DNA from: Erythrobacter aureus
GTDB lineage: Bacteria > Pseudomonadota > Alphaproteobacteria > Sphingomonadales > Sphingomonadaceae
Assembly (NCBI RefSeq): GCF_003355455.1
Contig: NZ_CP031357.1
Span: 2,644,501 to 2,708,500 of the forward strand
DNA length: 64,000 nucleotides
Direction: 5' to 3'
The notes below the pieces were generated by a model that was not told where the DNA came from, did not search any database, and saw nothing but the letters and a program-made list of their open reading frames with translations. Shown one piece after another: positions 43,686-55,084 of this stretch. The position numbers were made by a program, and so were the translations under genes. The stretch's first letter is position 1, and each line of letters starts with the position of its first letter.

Positions 43686-45371
43686 ATGGCGACAGATGCA
43701 GCACCCAATGGTAGCGCCTGCGATTGCGTCCAAAAAGCAAGTAGGAACATGGCGATGGCGGAAGCGGCTGGTAGGGCACAGAACGGAATTCTCGGCTGGA
43801 TCGAACGGAGCGGCAACAAGCTGCCCGACCCGGTATTTCTGTTCTTCTGGCTGATTGCGATCCTGGTCGTGGTTTCCGTGCTCGCCAGTCTTGCCGGATT
43901 ATCGGCAGCACATCCCACCGAAATCGATCCCGATACGGGCGCCGCCACAGTCATCAGCGCGGTCAGCCTGCTGAGCGCGGAGAATATCCAGCGGCTGTGG
44001 GTCGATATGCCCGCAACGTTCACCCATTTCCATCCGCTCGGATACGTGCTGGTGGTGATGCTGGGCGCAGGTGTGGCCGAGCGCGCCGGACTGTTCGGTA
44101 CTGCCATGCGCGCCGGTGTGCGCAATGCGCCGACATTCCTGCTGACCCCGATCGTTACGCTGGTCGGAATGATGGGCAATCTGGCCGCCGACGCCGCCTA
44201 TGTTGTCCTGATACCGCTGGCGGGCATCATTTTTCATGCCGCAGGCCGCCATCCGGTTGCGGGCATCGCGGCAGCCTTCGCAGGCGTTTCGGGTGGCTTT
44301 TCCGCCAATCTTCTGCCGGGCCAGCTCGATGCGCTGCTGTTCGGGATTACAGAAGCGGCGGTCGAAACCGTCTTCGGCGACTTCACCGCTAACATCGCGG
44401 GCAATTGGTATTTCATCGCCGCGATGACGTTCGTGTTCCTCCCGGTTATCTGGTGGGTAACCGACACGATCATCGAACCGCGACTGGGTACGTGGAGCCC
44501 GGCAATGGCGGGCAAGGCCGTCTCGCCCGAACAACAGGGCGAAGTGGCCGATGGTGACCGCGCGCTGACCGAAGGCGAGCGCAAGGGTCTGCGCCGGGCC
44601 GGGCTGGCCGTTCTGTTCGTTGTCGGGTTGTGGCTGTTCTTCACGCTTGGCCCGGGTACCCCGCTGATCGACGAGGAAGCATCGCCCGAGGCCCGGCTGA
44701 CGCCATTTTATCAGAGCCTCGTCGCCGGCTTTTTCCTGCTGTTCCTTCTCGCGGGCTGGGCCTACGGCAAGGCGGCAGGCACGATCAAAGACCATCGCGG
44801 CCTCGTGAAGATGATGGCCGGGGCGATGGAGGACCTCGCCTACTACTTGGTACTTGCCTTCGCCGCCGCGCATTTTGTCGCCATGTTCGCCTGGTCGAAT
44901 CTCGGCCTGATCCTCGCGGTCAATGGCGCCGATTTCCTTGGCAATAGCGGTTTGCCCGCCTGGGCACTCCTCGCCGCGATCATCGTAGTCTCGGCCCTGC
45001 TCAACATCTTCGTCGGCTCGGCCAGCGCCAAGTGGGCGCTGCTTTCGCCCGTGCTGGTGCCGATGCTCATGCTGCTGGGCATCACCCCGGAGATGGCCAC
45101 CGCCGCCTATCGCGTGGGCGACGGGGCGACCAACATCATTACCCCGCTAATGGTCTATTTCCCGCTGATCCTAATCTTCTGCCAGCGCTGGCAGAAGGAC
45201 TTCGGGCTTGGCAGCCTTGCCGCGACCATGCTTCCCTATTCGGTCGGCCTGCTGACTGCGGGCCTCGCCATGACGATCGGCTGGGTGGTGCTCGACCTGC
45301 CGCTGGGACCGGGCGCCGAGGTGTTCATGGAGGCGCCGACCGCGGCGACGGCGCCCGCATCGGCGGGCTGA
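43686..45371 (+). CDS. AbgT family transporter
   Basis: 561 aa with about 11-13 membrane helices. AbgT signatures: PDPVFLFFWL near the N-terminus, NLAADAAYVVLIPLAG, and NIFVGSASAKWALLSPVLVP. The family imports p-aminobenzoyl-glutamate in E. coli and exports sulfonamides in Alcanivorax and Neisseria, so direction and substrate are open. AAGGA lies 9 nt before the ATG; a shorter start at 43749 is possible. It is divergent from tdk and convergent with rbfA. Confidence 0.93.
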   Translation: MATDAAPNGSACDCVQKASRNMAMAEAAGRAQNGILGWIERSGNKLPDPVFLFFWLIAILVVVSVLASLAGLSAAHPTEIDPDTGAATVISAVSLLSAENIQRLWVDMPATFTHFHPLGYVLVVMLGAGVAERAGLFGTAMRAGVRNAPTFLLTPIVTLVGMMGNLAADAAYVVLIPLAGIIFHAAGRHPVAGIAAAFAGVSGGFSANLLPGQLDALLFGITEAAVETVFGDFTANIAGNWYFIAAMTFVFLPVIWWVTDTIIEPRLGTWSPAMAGKAVSPEQQGEVADGDRALTEGERKGLRRAGLAVLFVVGLWLFFTLGPGTPLIDEEASPEARLTPFYQSLVAGFFLLFLLAGWAYGKAAGTIKDHRGLVKMMAGAMEDLAYYLVLAFAAAHFVAMFAWSNLGLILAVNGADFLGNSGLPAWALLAAIIVVSALLNIFVGSASAKWALLSPVLVPMLMLLGITPEMATAAYRVGDGATNIITPLMVYFPLILIFCQRWQKDFGLGSLAATMLPYSVGLLTAGLAMTIGWVVLDLPLGPGAEVFMEAPTAATAPASAG

Positions 45372-45773
45372 TCAGTCCTCGTCGTCGAGGTCGCGCACGA
45401 CCTTGGGATCGCTCAGCAGCTTCTCGATCCGGTCCGCCTCGTCGAAGCTTTCGTCCGGCTGGAAATTGAGGCGCGGCGCGAATTTGAGACCGAGACGCTG
45501 GGCGACCTCTTTCTGGAAGAAAGCCGTATTGCTCCGCAGGGCCTTGAGCACCACGGCCTCATCCTCGCCCAGCAGCGGCTTCACATAAGCTTTCGCATTA
45601 CGCAGGTCGGGCGTCATGCGCACTTCGGTCACCGCGATATTGCTGGCCGAAAGCACATCGTCATGCGCCTCGCCGCGTGCGAGCAGTTCGGACAGGATAT
45701 GTCGCACGCGCTCGCCCACCTTGAGGACGCGGACCGATTGTTGTTCGGGCGTGGAATGCTGGTGCCTGGCCAT
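45372..45773 (-). CDS. rbfA: Ribosome-binding factor A
   Basis: 133 aa with KH-like fold: RVGERVRHILSELL-type opening (KVGERVRHILSELLARGE here) and TEVRMTPDLRNAKAYV. It acts in late 30S maturation and cold adaptation. The ATG overlaps the stop of the upstream thioesterase gene (TGATG). It closes the rimP-nusA-infB block. Confidence 0.95.
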   Translation of the reverse strand: MARHQHSTPEQQSVRVLKVGERVRHILSELLARGEAHDDVLSASNIAVTEVRMTPDLRNAKAYVKPLLGEDEAVVLKALRSNTAFFQKEVAQRLGLKFAPRLNFQPDESFDEADRIEKLLSDPKVVRDLDDED

Positions 45774-46188
45774 CACGTATTTCCTGTCGGTCGCGGCGTG
45801 GGAATGGCGGTGCTGGTCGCACGGGCGAGCAGCTTGCCCGCCTCGTCGAACAGCTCGCCTTCGAGGAAGATTACCTTGCGTCCGCGCCGCACGACACGGC
45901 CCTTGCCGATAAGCGGTCCTGCCATCACCGGCTTGAGCAAGCTCATCGAGATTTCGAGATTGAGCGGCGCCTCGGCACGGTCGGTCGCCCAGACATGCGC
46001 CCAGCCCATGACCTCGTCGAGAAAGCCCGCGACAAGGCCGCCCTGCACGCTGCCGCGCGGCGTGATGAAGCTGTCGGGTGCAGTGAAGCGGAGCGTGATT
46101 TCCTCACGCTCCGCATCGAAATTATCGAACTCCACCCCCATGAGATCCGCATGCGCGGCTCCGAGAGCGTGCTTGGTCACGTCCCCAC

Positions 46189-46192
<4 letters not shown>
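45773..46192 (-). CDS. PaaI-type hotdog thioesterase
   Basis: 139 aa. Hotdog-fold segment GSVQGGLVAGFLDEVMGWA with the GG and catalytic Asp/Glu region of PaaI/YbaW-like acyl-CoA thioesterases. The start is GTG, overlapping the infB stop, so it is inserted into the infB-rbfA block and translationally coupled at both ends. The substrate is unknown. Confidence 0.85.
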
Positions 46193-48728
<2,536 letters not shown>

Positions 48729-48749
48729 TCTGGCTCGTTTCTCTTCGTC

Positions 48750-49475
48750 TCAATCGTTCAATTCGTCATCGGCGCGTGCGGAAACGCGCCCATCAGCGGC
48801 GGGCAGGTCGTGCCCCAAATAGTGCGTAAGGCGCGCAAGGGCCTTCATCACCCTCGCTGCCGCGGCTTCATCGGCAAGCGCCAGATGGACGACATTGTCG
48901 CGGCCCAATGCCACAGACAAAGCGTCCCGGTCCAGAGGCAGTTCGAGACCGCGTTCGCCCGACCCTTCCGATTGGCGCCCCACGCGCCAGGCCTGGTCGA
49001 GCTTCTTGCGCCCGTCCTCGCTCGCGTCGCGGGCGTGCAACAGGAGGGCGACCGCCCCGCCGCGCGCCGTTTCGGCGATGCGCTGGGTGCCCAAGATAAG
49101 ACTTCCCACGCGCATTTCGAGACCCAGCCGGTCGAGCAGGACACGCGTGAGCGCATTCTCGATCAGCTCTGGCAGGTTTTCCGCCAGTTCGAGGTCGCTT
49201 GTTTTGAAGGCCCGCGAAAGCGCGCCCTTCAACCTGCCTTTGGCCTGGGCCTCGGCGAGTTCGTCGCGCGAAACCCCGATCCAGGCGCCGCGCCCGGGCG
49301 CCTTTTCCTGCGCATCGGGCAGCACCAGTCCAGCGGGCGAGGCCACCAATCGCACGAGCGTGTCGCGCGGGGCCGTCTCCCCGGAGAGGATGCAGCGCCT
49401 TTCAGGCTCCGTTTTACGGGGCCGTGGGGCTTCAGCGATGTCGGACGTCAGGCGCTCATTGGGTGGAGTCCGCAT
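48750..49475 (-). CDS. YlxR (DUF448) plus L7Ae-like domain RNA-binding protein
   Basis: 241 aa. The N-terminal DUF448/YlxR domain (ERRCILSGETAPRDTLVRLV, PGRGAWI) is followed after ~90 residues by an L7Ae-like domain. This long form is common in alphaproteobacteria. YlxR (RnpM) of Gram-positives binds RNase P RNA; in this group the role is unproven. It overlaps nusA by 20 bases and precedes infB. Confidence 0.9.
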   Translation of the reverse strand: MRTPPNERLTSDIAEAPRPRKTEPERRCILSGETAPRDTLVRLVASPAGLVLPDAQEKAPGRGAWIGVSRDELAEAQAKGRLKGALSRAFKTSDLELAENLPELIENALTRVLLDRLGLEMRVGSLILGTQRIAETARGGAVALLLHARDASEDGRKKLDQAWRVGRQSEGSGERGLELPLDRDALSVALGRDNVVHLALADEAAAARVMKALARLTHYLGHDLPAADGRVSARADDELND

Positions 49476-51120
49476 CGGCGGCCTCCTGCGTATCGGTCGT
49501 CTCGGCGGGGGCCGGAGCTTCCTCTTCGTCTTCGAACCAATGCGCGCGGGCAGCCATGATGATCTCGTTGCCCTGCTCTTCGGTCAGCCCGAATTCGCCC
49601 AGCACGCCGCCCTTGTCCTGCTCGCGCATGGGACGGTCGCGGCGCATCGGCGGGCCATCGGAATTGTTGCGGCGGCGCGGCGCTTCGCGCTTCTTCTGAA
49701 TCAACTCGTCGGTTGCCAGATCGGCCACATCGTCGAGCGTTTTCAGGCCCGCCTTGCCGAGCACGACCAGCATCGCCTCGGTAAGATGCGGCAATTCGGC
49801 CAGATCGTCTTCGACCCCAAGTTCGCGGCGTGCCTCGCGGTGCGCAGCCTCCTGGCGGTCGATCGCTTCCTGCGCACGGCTCTGGAGTTCTTCGGCCAGT
49901 TCCTCGTCGAAACCTTCGATCCCGGCGAGCTCTTCCAGCTCGACATAGGCGACTTCTTCCAGCTCGGCGAAACCTTCGGCGACGAGTAGCTGCGAGAGCG
50001 TTTCATCGACATCGAGTTCCTCTTCGAACATCTTCGAACGCTCGGCGAATTCCTTCTGGCGCTTCTCCGAGGCCTCTTCCTCGGTCATAATATCGATCTG
50101 GTTGCCGGTCAGCTGGCTGGCGAGGCGCACGTTCTGGCCGCGGCGGCCGATGGCGAGGCTGAGCTGATCGTCGGGAACGACCACTTCGATGCGGCCGTCT
50201 TCCTCGTCGAGAACCACGCGGCTGACAGTGGCCGGCTGGAGCGCGTTCACGATAAAGGTCGCGCCATCTTCCGACCAGGGAATGATGTCGATCTTCTCGC
50301 CCTGCAGCTCCTGCACGACTGCCTGGACGCGGCTACCCTTCATGCCGACGCAGGCGCCGACGGGATCGATGCTGCTGTCATGGCTGATCACGCCGATCTT
50401 GGCGCGACTGCCGGGATCGCGAGCGGCGGCCTTGATCTCGATGATGCCGTCGTAGATTTCGGGCACTTCCTGCGCGAACAGCTTCTTCATGAAGTCGGGA
50501 TGCGCGCGGCTGAGGAAAATTTGCGGACCGCGATTGTTGCGTTCGACCTTAGTGATCAGCGCACGGACACGTTCGCCCACACGGGCGGCTTCGCGCGGGA
50601 TCTGCTGATCGCGGCGGATGACGCCTTCGGCGCGGCCGAGATTGACGATCACATGGCCGAATTCGACCGACTTGATCACGCCGGTGATGACTTCGCCCGC
50701 GCGGTCCTTGAACTCTTCGTACTGGCGCTCGCGCTCGGCATCGCGGACCTTCTGGAAGATCACCTGCTTCGCGCTCTGCGCGTCGATGCGGCCCAGATCG
50801 ACCGGCGGCAGCGGATCGACGATGAAGTCGCCGATCTTGGCGTCGTCCTGAAGCTTCTGCGCCTGTTTGAGGTCGACCTGCTTGAAGTAATCTTCCACTT
50901 CTTCGACCACTTCGACCACACGCCACAGGCGCAGATCGCCGGTTTGCGGGTCGAGCTTGGCGCGGATATCGTTTTCCGCGCCGTAACGGTTGCGGGCAGA
51001 TTTCTGAATCGCCTCTTCCATCGCCTCGATGACGATCGCCTTGTCGATCATCTTTTCCGAAGCGACCGAGTTGGCGATCGCGAGGAGTTCAGCCTTGTTG
51101 GCGGAAATGGCACTGGCCAT
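49456..51120 (-). CDS. nusA: Transcription termination/antitermination factor NusA
   Basis: 554 aa. The N-terminal RNAP-binding domain (~1-125), S1 (~135-200, VITGVIKSVEFGHVIVNLG), KH1 and KH2 (~230-345, GMKGSRVQAVVQEL and AIGRRGQNVRLA) are followed by two acidic C-terminal repeats (~365-505) and a short extra tail. It modulates pausing, termination and rRNA antitermination. It is coupled to rimP upstream (stop/start overlap). Confidence 0.97.
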   Translation of the reverse strand: MASAISANKAELLAIANSVASEKMIDKAIVIEAMEEAIQKSARNRYGAENDIRAKLDPQTGDLRLWRVVEVVEEVEDYFKQVDLKQAQKLQDDAKIGDFIVDPLPPVDLGRIDAQSAKQVIFQKVRDAERERQYEEFKDRAGEVITGVIKSVEFGHVIVNLGRAEGVIRRDQQIPREAARVGERVRALITKVERNNRGPQIFLSRAHPDFMKKLFAQEVPEIYDGIIEIKAAARDPGSRAKIGVISHDSSIDPVGACVGMKGSRVQAVVQELQGEKIDIIPWSEDGATFIVNALQPATVSRVVLDEEDGRIEVVVPDDQLSLAIGRRGQNVRLASQLTGNQIDIMTEEEASEKRQKEFAERSKMFEEELDVDETLSQLLVAEGFAELEEVAYVELEELAGIEGFDEELAEELQSRAQEAIDRQEAAHREARRELGVEDDLAELPHLTEAMLVVLGKAGLKTLDDVADLATDELIQKKREAPRRRNNSDGPPMRRDRPMREQDKGGVLGEFGLTEEQGNEIIMAARAHWFEDEEEAPAPAETTDTQEAADADSTQ

Positions 51121-51698
51121 CAGTCGTCTGCCTTTTCTTCGTCAGGAATGTCGGGAGTTTCGACGATTTCGTCGGCACCGCTCGTATCGAGCGGCTGGGT
51201 GGCGGCAATAAGCGCGTCGGTCAAGACGAGCTTCGCCGAATGGATCTGATCGCGGGGGATGGATACCTCCCCCGCCTTTCGGTCGTCGATGGCGACCATA
51301 TCGCCGTCGATGCCCTTCAATTCGCCGCGCATGTTACGCTGCCCGTCATAGCCCTTGACCATCGATATCTTGGCCTCGTGCCCTGCCCATGCAGCGAAGT
51401 CCTTCGCGCGGGTCAGCGGACGGTCGATGCCGGGGCTGGATACCTCGAGATGGTAAGCGCCTTCGATCAGCACCTCACCGGCTTCCTCGATCTCGTCGAT
51501 CCGGTCGGATACACGGCGCGAAAGCGCGGCGCATTGCTCGATGACGAGCTGGCCGGTCGCCGGATCCTCGGCCATGATCTGCAACGCCTCACCGCCGTCA
51601 CCGGCTTCGGAGGGCATCATCTTGACGCGCACGAGCTCGAAGCCGAGCGCCTTTGCCTCGGGTTCGATCACTTCGGTCAAGCGTGCCAGATCGGCCAT
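51120..51698 (-). CDS. rimP: Ribosome maturation factor RimP
   Basis: 192 aa. The N-terminal alpha/beta domain with YHLEVSSPGIDRPLT (RimP signature) and a C-terminal SH3-like domain are present, with an acidic tail somewhat longer than in E. coli. It is needed for 30S maturation. It is the first gene of the nusA-infB operon; its promoter should lie in the 136 bp before pspF's 3' end. Confidence 0.95.
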   Translation of the reverse strand: MADLARLTEVIEPEAKALGFELVRVKMMPSEAGDGGEALQIMAEDPATGQLVIEQCAALSRRVSDRIDEIEEAGEVLIEGAYHLEVSSPGIDRPLTRAKDFAAWAGHEAKISMVKGYDGQRNMRGELKGIDGDMVAIDDRKAGEVSIPRDQIHSAKLVLTDALIAATQPLDTSGADEIVETPDIPDEEKADD

Positions 51699-51834
51699 TC
51701 AATCTCCAGAATACGCGTTCAATGCGCCTACGGCGTTTCGTGCCGGCCCCTTGCGGCGCCAGCCCCTCCAGTGTCACGACAATGTCGGGATGGGAAGTCA
51801 GATAGGCGCGAGTCCCTCGAAAAGCAAGCGACGA

Positions 51835-52863
51835 TCAGCCATCATCGGCGAGAGCATGCTTTTTGATGCAATGGCGTAGTTGGTCGTAAGTCAGCCCCAG
51901 CGCCTTGGCGGTCTGTCGCTGGTTCCAGCGATGCTTGCCCAGCGCAAATTCGACGATCTGCCTTTCATGCGCATCGACCGCCGCGCGCAGGTCGTCGATA
52001 CTCTCGTAATCGGTGCCTTGCAGCGCGGGCTGTGCCGCGGTCGCCGCAATGCCCGCCCTCTCGCCGCTCGGCGGAAGTCCTGCGGGTTTCCAGGGGCTGT
52101 CAAAGGGATCGAACACGACGTGTCCGATAGGTTGGCCCCAATCGTCCCAGCGATATGTCGCCCGTTCGACCACATTGCGCAGCTCGCGAACATTGCCGGG
52201 CCAATCATGCTTTTCGAGCTGCTCGGCAACGTGCGGCGCGAATCCTGGCCACCCTTCCCAGCCGAGTTCCGCCGCCATGCGACGGCCGAAATAGTCGGCC
52301 AGGACGGCAACGTCCCCATCCCGCACACGCAGGGGCGGCAAGGTGATGACTTCGAAGCTGAGCCGATCGAGCAGGTCGGCGCGAAAATCCCCGCGAGCGG
52401 CCTTGGCGGGCAAGTCCTCATTGGTGGCCGCGACGATACGCACATCGACCCGCGTGGGCCGACTCGACCCGATCCGCGTCACTTCCCCATATTCCACGGC
52501 GCGCAGCAGCCTTTCCTGCGCGCCCATGGACAAAGTGCCCAGTTCGTCGAGAAATAGCGTCCCCTTGTCGGCTTCTTCGAACCGTCCCGCCCGCACTCTG
52601 GTAGCACCGGTAAAAGCCCCGGCTTCGTGACCGAACAATTCGGCCTCGATCAGTGTTTCGGGCAAGGCGGCGCAGTTCATGACCACCAGCGGCTCGTCCC
52701 ACCGGGTGGAAAGACGATGAAGGCGTTCGGCGATCAGTTCCTTGCCGGTCCCCCGTTCGCCTATGACGAGAACCGGCCGCCGCATAGGTGCCGCACGACT
52801 TGCCCGCTCGACCGCATCGAGAAAGGCACCCGATTGGCCGATAAACTGATTTTCCCGCTCCAT
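51835..52863 (-). CDS. pspF: Phage-shock operon activator PspF (sigma54 enhancer-binding protein)
   Basis: 342 aa. It has a AAA+ domain without an N-terminal receiver: Walker A GERGTGKE (35-42), the sigma54-contact loop GAFTGA (82-87), Walker B GTLFLDEL, then a linker and a Fis-type HTH (NQRQTAKALGLTYDQLRHCI) at the C-terminus. The lack of a sensor domain is the PspF pattern; PspA binding represses it. The start MERENQFIGQSGAF matches the family. It is divergent from the psp operon, whose sigma54 promoter lies between. Confidence 0.94.
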   Translation of the reverse strand: MERENQFIGQSGAFLDAVERASRAAPMRRPVLVIGERGTGKELIAERLHRLSTRWDEPLVVMNCAALPETLIEAELFGHEAGAFTGATRVRAGRFEEADKGTLFLDELGTLSMGAQERLLRAVEYGEVTRIGSSRPTRVDVRIVAATNEDLPAKAARGDFRADLLDRLSFEVITLPPLRVRDGDVAVLADYFGRRMAAELGWEGWPGFAPHVAEQLEKHDWPGNVRELRNVVERATYRWDDWGQPIGHVVFDPFDSPWKPAGLPPSGERAGIAATAAQPALQGTDYESIDDLRAAVDAHERQIVEFALGKHRWNQRQTAKALGLTYDQLRHCIKKHALADDG

Positions 52864-52875
52864 GACCAAGATATA

Positions 52876-52887
52876 GGGAAATTTCCC
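52876..52887. promoter_or_regulatory. Palindrome in pspF-psp intergenic region
   Basis: Perfect 12-bp inverted repeat GGGAAATTTCCC, 13 bp upstream of the pspF start codon and 77 bp before the sigma54 promoter. It could be a PspF upstream-activating half-site or an operator for pspF; not proven. Confidence 0.4.
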
Positions 52888-52963
52888 AATGCTTGGCAAT
52901 AAGAACCAATCCGTGAGTTCGGAAAAATCCTAAAACTGTTGGTTTTCCGCGTTTTTCCCAGTT

Positions 52964-52979
52964 TGGCACGAGCTTTGCT
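52964..52979 (+). promoter_or_regulatory. Sigma54 (-24/-12) promoter of the psp operon
   Basis: TGGCACG-AGCT-TTGCT matches the RpoN consensus TGGCAC-N5-TTGC(A/T) with both invariant GG and GC at the correct spacing. It points to the psp genes, about 52 bp before the first ORF, and a PspF activator is encoded on the other side. Upstream sequence 52890-52950 should hold the PspF enhancer sites. Confidence 0.9.
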
Positions 52980-53030
52980 GAATATTGGACAACAGCAACA
53001 CCGCCACATGGCCCCAGGGAGGTAACCCAA

Positions 53031-53183
53031 ATGTACAACCGCAGCTTTTTCCGCAGCCAGCTTGGACAGGCTGCCATTGCCAGCATTGCGGCAATGGCCA
53101 CTTTCGTTCTGCTGAGTTCGCAGATCGCGGTTACCACACCCACACCCGTCGTGGCGGCATACGAACAGGTCGAGATTGCATGA
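53031..53183 (+). CDS. Small membrane/secreted peptide leading the psp operon
   Basis: 50 aa starting MYNRSFFRSQLGQAAIAS, with one hydrophobic helix of ~20 residues (AAIASIAAMATFVLLSSQIA) and a short tail ending YEQVEIA. It has a very good Shine-Dalgarno (AGGGAGGT 8 nt before ATG), stronger than those of its neighbours. It is the first gene after the sigma54 promoter, and its stop overlaps the ATG of an in-frame extension of pspA. No family is recognised. Confidence 0.7.
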   Translation: MYNRSFFRSQLGQAAIASIAAMATFVLLSSQIAVTTPTPVVAAYEQVEIA

Positions 53184-53386
53184 CTTTGCCTCCCGACCAC
53201 GATCCCCTAGGGCCGGAGCGCATCTCCCCCGACAGTCCCAACGGCAACAATGCCGAAGGCGCTTCGGCCCGCCCCCGCTTGTCGCGTATCGAGGAAGAGG
53301 TAGAACGGTTGCGCCGCTCCCCGACTCCGACCCGCGACGGCGGACGGTCCAAGGGATCGGACTTTTTTTCCAGTGGAGCACCATTG

Positions 53387-54076
53387 ATGGGCATTTTTAG
53401 CCGTACTCGCGATATTATCGCAGCCAATTTCAACGACATGCTCGATAAGGCGGACGACCCCCAGAAGATGATCCGCATGATCATCCTCGAGATGGAGGAG
53501 ACGCTGGTCGAGGTCCGCGCCAGTGCCGCGCGCACGATTGCTGACCAGAAAGAAATGCATCGCCACTCGGTCAAGCTCGACAAGCTTCAGATCGACTGGA
53601 ACGAGAAGGCGCAGCTTGCCATTTCGAAGGACCGCGAGGACCTCGCCCGCGCCGCGCTCGTCGAGAAGAAGAAGGCGGCCGACATGAGCGAGCAGCTCAA
53701 GCAGGAAATTGCCGTCCTCGACGATGCGCTGCGGGCCTATGAACAGGACATTCAGAAGCTGCAGAACCGGTTGCGCGAAGCACGCAGCCGTCAGACGGCC
53801 ATCGCCGCCCGGCTCGAAAGTGCGGAGAACCGCGTGAAGCTGCGCAGCCTGATGACCAACGAACGCGTCGACGATGCCCTATCGCGCTTCGACCAGCTCG
53901 AGCGCCGGGTCGACTATGCCGAAGGGCGCGCCGATGCGCTGAGCATTGCCGACAAATCGGACAAGCCGAGCCTGTCGGACGAGATCGCCGCGCTGGAGGG
54001 CGCCGATGCGATCGACGACGAACTCGAACAGATGAAAAAGGCGCTCGGCAAGAGCAGCGCCGACAAGGAGGACTGA
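53387..54076 (+). CDS. pspA: Phage shock protein A
   Basis: 229 aa of the PspA/IM30/Vipp1 family: MGIFSRTRDIIAANFNDML at the N-terminus (amphipathic helix), DPQKMIRMIILEMEE, then long coiled coils. It inhibits PspF and coats the stressed inner membrane. The start chosen has GGAG 8 nt upstream and gives the usual N-terminus. The frame stays open to an ATG at 53180 (overlapping the upstream small ORF), which would add 69 residues; see findings. Confidence 0.95.
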   Translation: MGIFSRTRDIIAANFNDMLDKADDPQKMIRMIILEMEETLVEVRASAARTIADQKEMHRHSVKLDKLQIDWNEKAQLAISKDREDLARAALVEKKKAADMSEQLKQEIAVLDDALRAYEQDIQKLQNRLREARSRQTAIAARLESAENRVKLRSLMTNERVDDALSRFDQLERRVDYAEGRADALSIADKSDKPSLSDEIAALEGADAIDDELEQMKKALGKSSADKED

Positions 54077-54080
54077 GCCC

Positions 54081-54377
54081 ATGGAAGAGATCATCATCAT
54101 CCCCGCAATCTTTATCGGGCTTCCGTGGATCATCCTCCACTATATCACCAAGTGGAAGACTTCGGCCACCATCACCACCGATGACGAGGCCCTGCTCGAA
54201 GAGCTCTACAGCCTCGCCAAACGTCTCGACGACCGCATGGACACGGTCGAGCGCCTAGTCGCCAGCGACAATCCCGAATTTCGTCCCGCCCGCCTCGTCC
54301 ATGACAGCGAGCAGGACAATCAGCAGCTGCGCGAACTCGAACAGCTGATGGCCGAGAAAAAAGGAGCATCCAAGTGA
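54081..54377 (+). CDS. pspB: Envelope stress response membrane protein PspB
   Basis: 98 aa. An N-terminal membrane helix (EEIIIIPAIFIGLPWIILHY) is followed by a cytoplasmic coiled region with the PspB motif LDDRMDTVERLVASDNPEF (compare E. coli ERIQALESILDAEHPNW). PspB with PspC senses envelope damage and relieves PspA inhibition of PspF. It starts 4 bp after pspA and overlaps pspC (GTGA). Confidence 0.9.
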   Translation: MEEIIIIPAIFIGLPWIILHYITKWKTSATITTDDEALLEELYSLAKRLDDRMDTVERLVASDNPEFRPARLVHDSEQDNQQLRELEQLMAEKKGASK

Positions 54378-54751
54378 ACAGCCCCCGTACCACGCTCTAC
54401 CGCGACAAGCAGAATGCGAAACTGATGGGCGTCTGCTCGGGCATCGCGGATTATACCGGCGTCAACGTGTTCTGGGTCCGCCTGGGCTTCCTCGGCCTGA
54501 CCTTCATGTCCGGCGGTTCGACCATACCGTTCTACTTCATTGCCGGTCTGCTGCTGAACAAGAAGCCACCGCACCTCTATGTCGATCATGACGAGAGCAA
54601 ATATTGGCAGCGCGTCCGTCAGAATCCGAAACGCACGGCCCGCGAAATCCGCGCCCGGATGAAGGATGTCGATCGCCGTCTGGCCGATGTCGAGACCTTT
54701 TACGTCAGCAGCAATCCGCGGCTGACCGCTGAAATCGAACGCCTCCGCTAA
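54374..54751 (+). CDS. pspC: Phage shock protein C
   Basis: 125 aa. The PspC domain comes first (TTLYRDKQNAKLMGVCSGIA, DYTGVNVFWVRLGFLGL), with a membrane helix, then a cytoplasmic tail ending DRRLADVETFYVSSNPRLTA plus EIERLR. That tail resembles the motif of the small proteins that follow. GTG start with GGAG upstream. Confidence 0.93.
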   Translation: MNSPRTTLYRDKQNAKLMGVCSGIADYTGVNVFWVRLGFLGLTFMSGGSTIPFYFIAGLLLNKKPPHLYVDHDESKYWQRVRQNPKRTAREIRARMKDVDRRLADVETFYVSSNPRLTAEIERLR

Positions 54752-54775
54752 GGCCATCAGGAAGGGGGAGGAACC

Positions 54776-55084
54776 ATGGAAAATATCGGCGTATTCGTCC
54801 CGATCATCGCGCTGATGATCCCGATTGTGGCGATTTGGACCAAGCATCAGCAGAAGCTTGCGCAAATGAACGTCCAGACCACCGCCCAGGCTACCGCCGA
54901 AAAGGCCGCGCAATACGCCAGCAAGGTGCAGGACCTCGAAGATCGGGTTCGCGTCCTCGAGCGTATCGTGACCGACAAGGGCTACGACGTGGCGACCCAG
55001 ATCGAAGCGCTGCGCGACCAGCGCTCTGTCGAGGAACGCGATGGCGGCGTACCGTTGGACATCAAGCAGGGGGAAAGAGCGTAA
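54776..55084 (+). CDS. PspB-like small membrane protein 1
   Basis: 102 aa. An N-terminal helix (VFVPIIALMIPIVAIWTK) precedes a charged coil with DRVRVLERIVTDKGYDVATQ and IEALRD. It shares the PspB-type ERI..LE.I pattern with the next four genes. Strong Shine-Dalgarno (GGGGGAGGA). The stop overlaps the next start (TAATG). The role is inferred as a PspB paralogue or partner. Confidence 0.8.
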   Translation: MENIGVFVPIIALMIPIVAIWTKHQQKLAQMNVQTTAQATAEKAAQYASKVQDLEDRVRVLERIVTDKGYDVATQIEALRDQRSVEERDGGVPLDIKQGERA

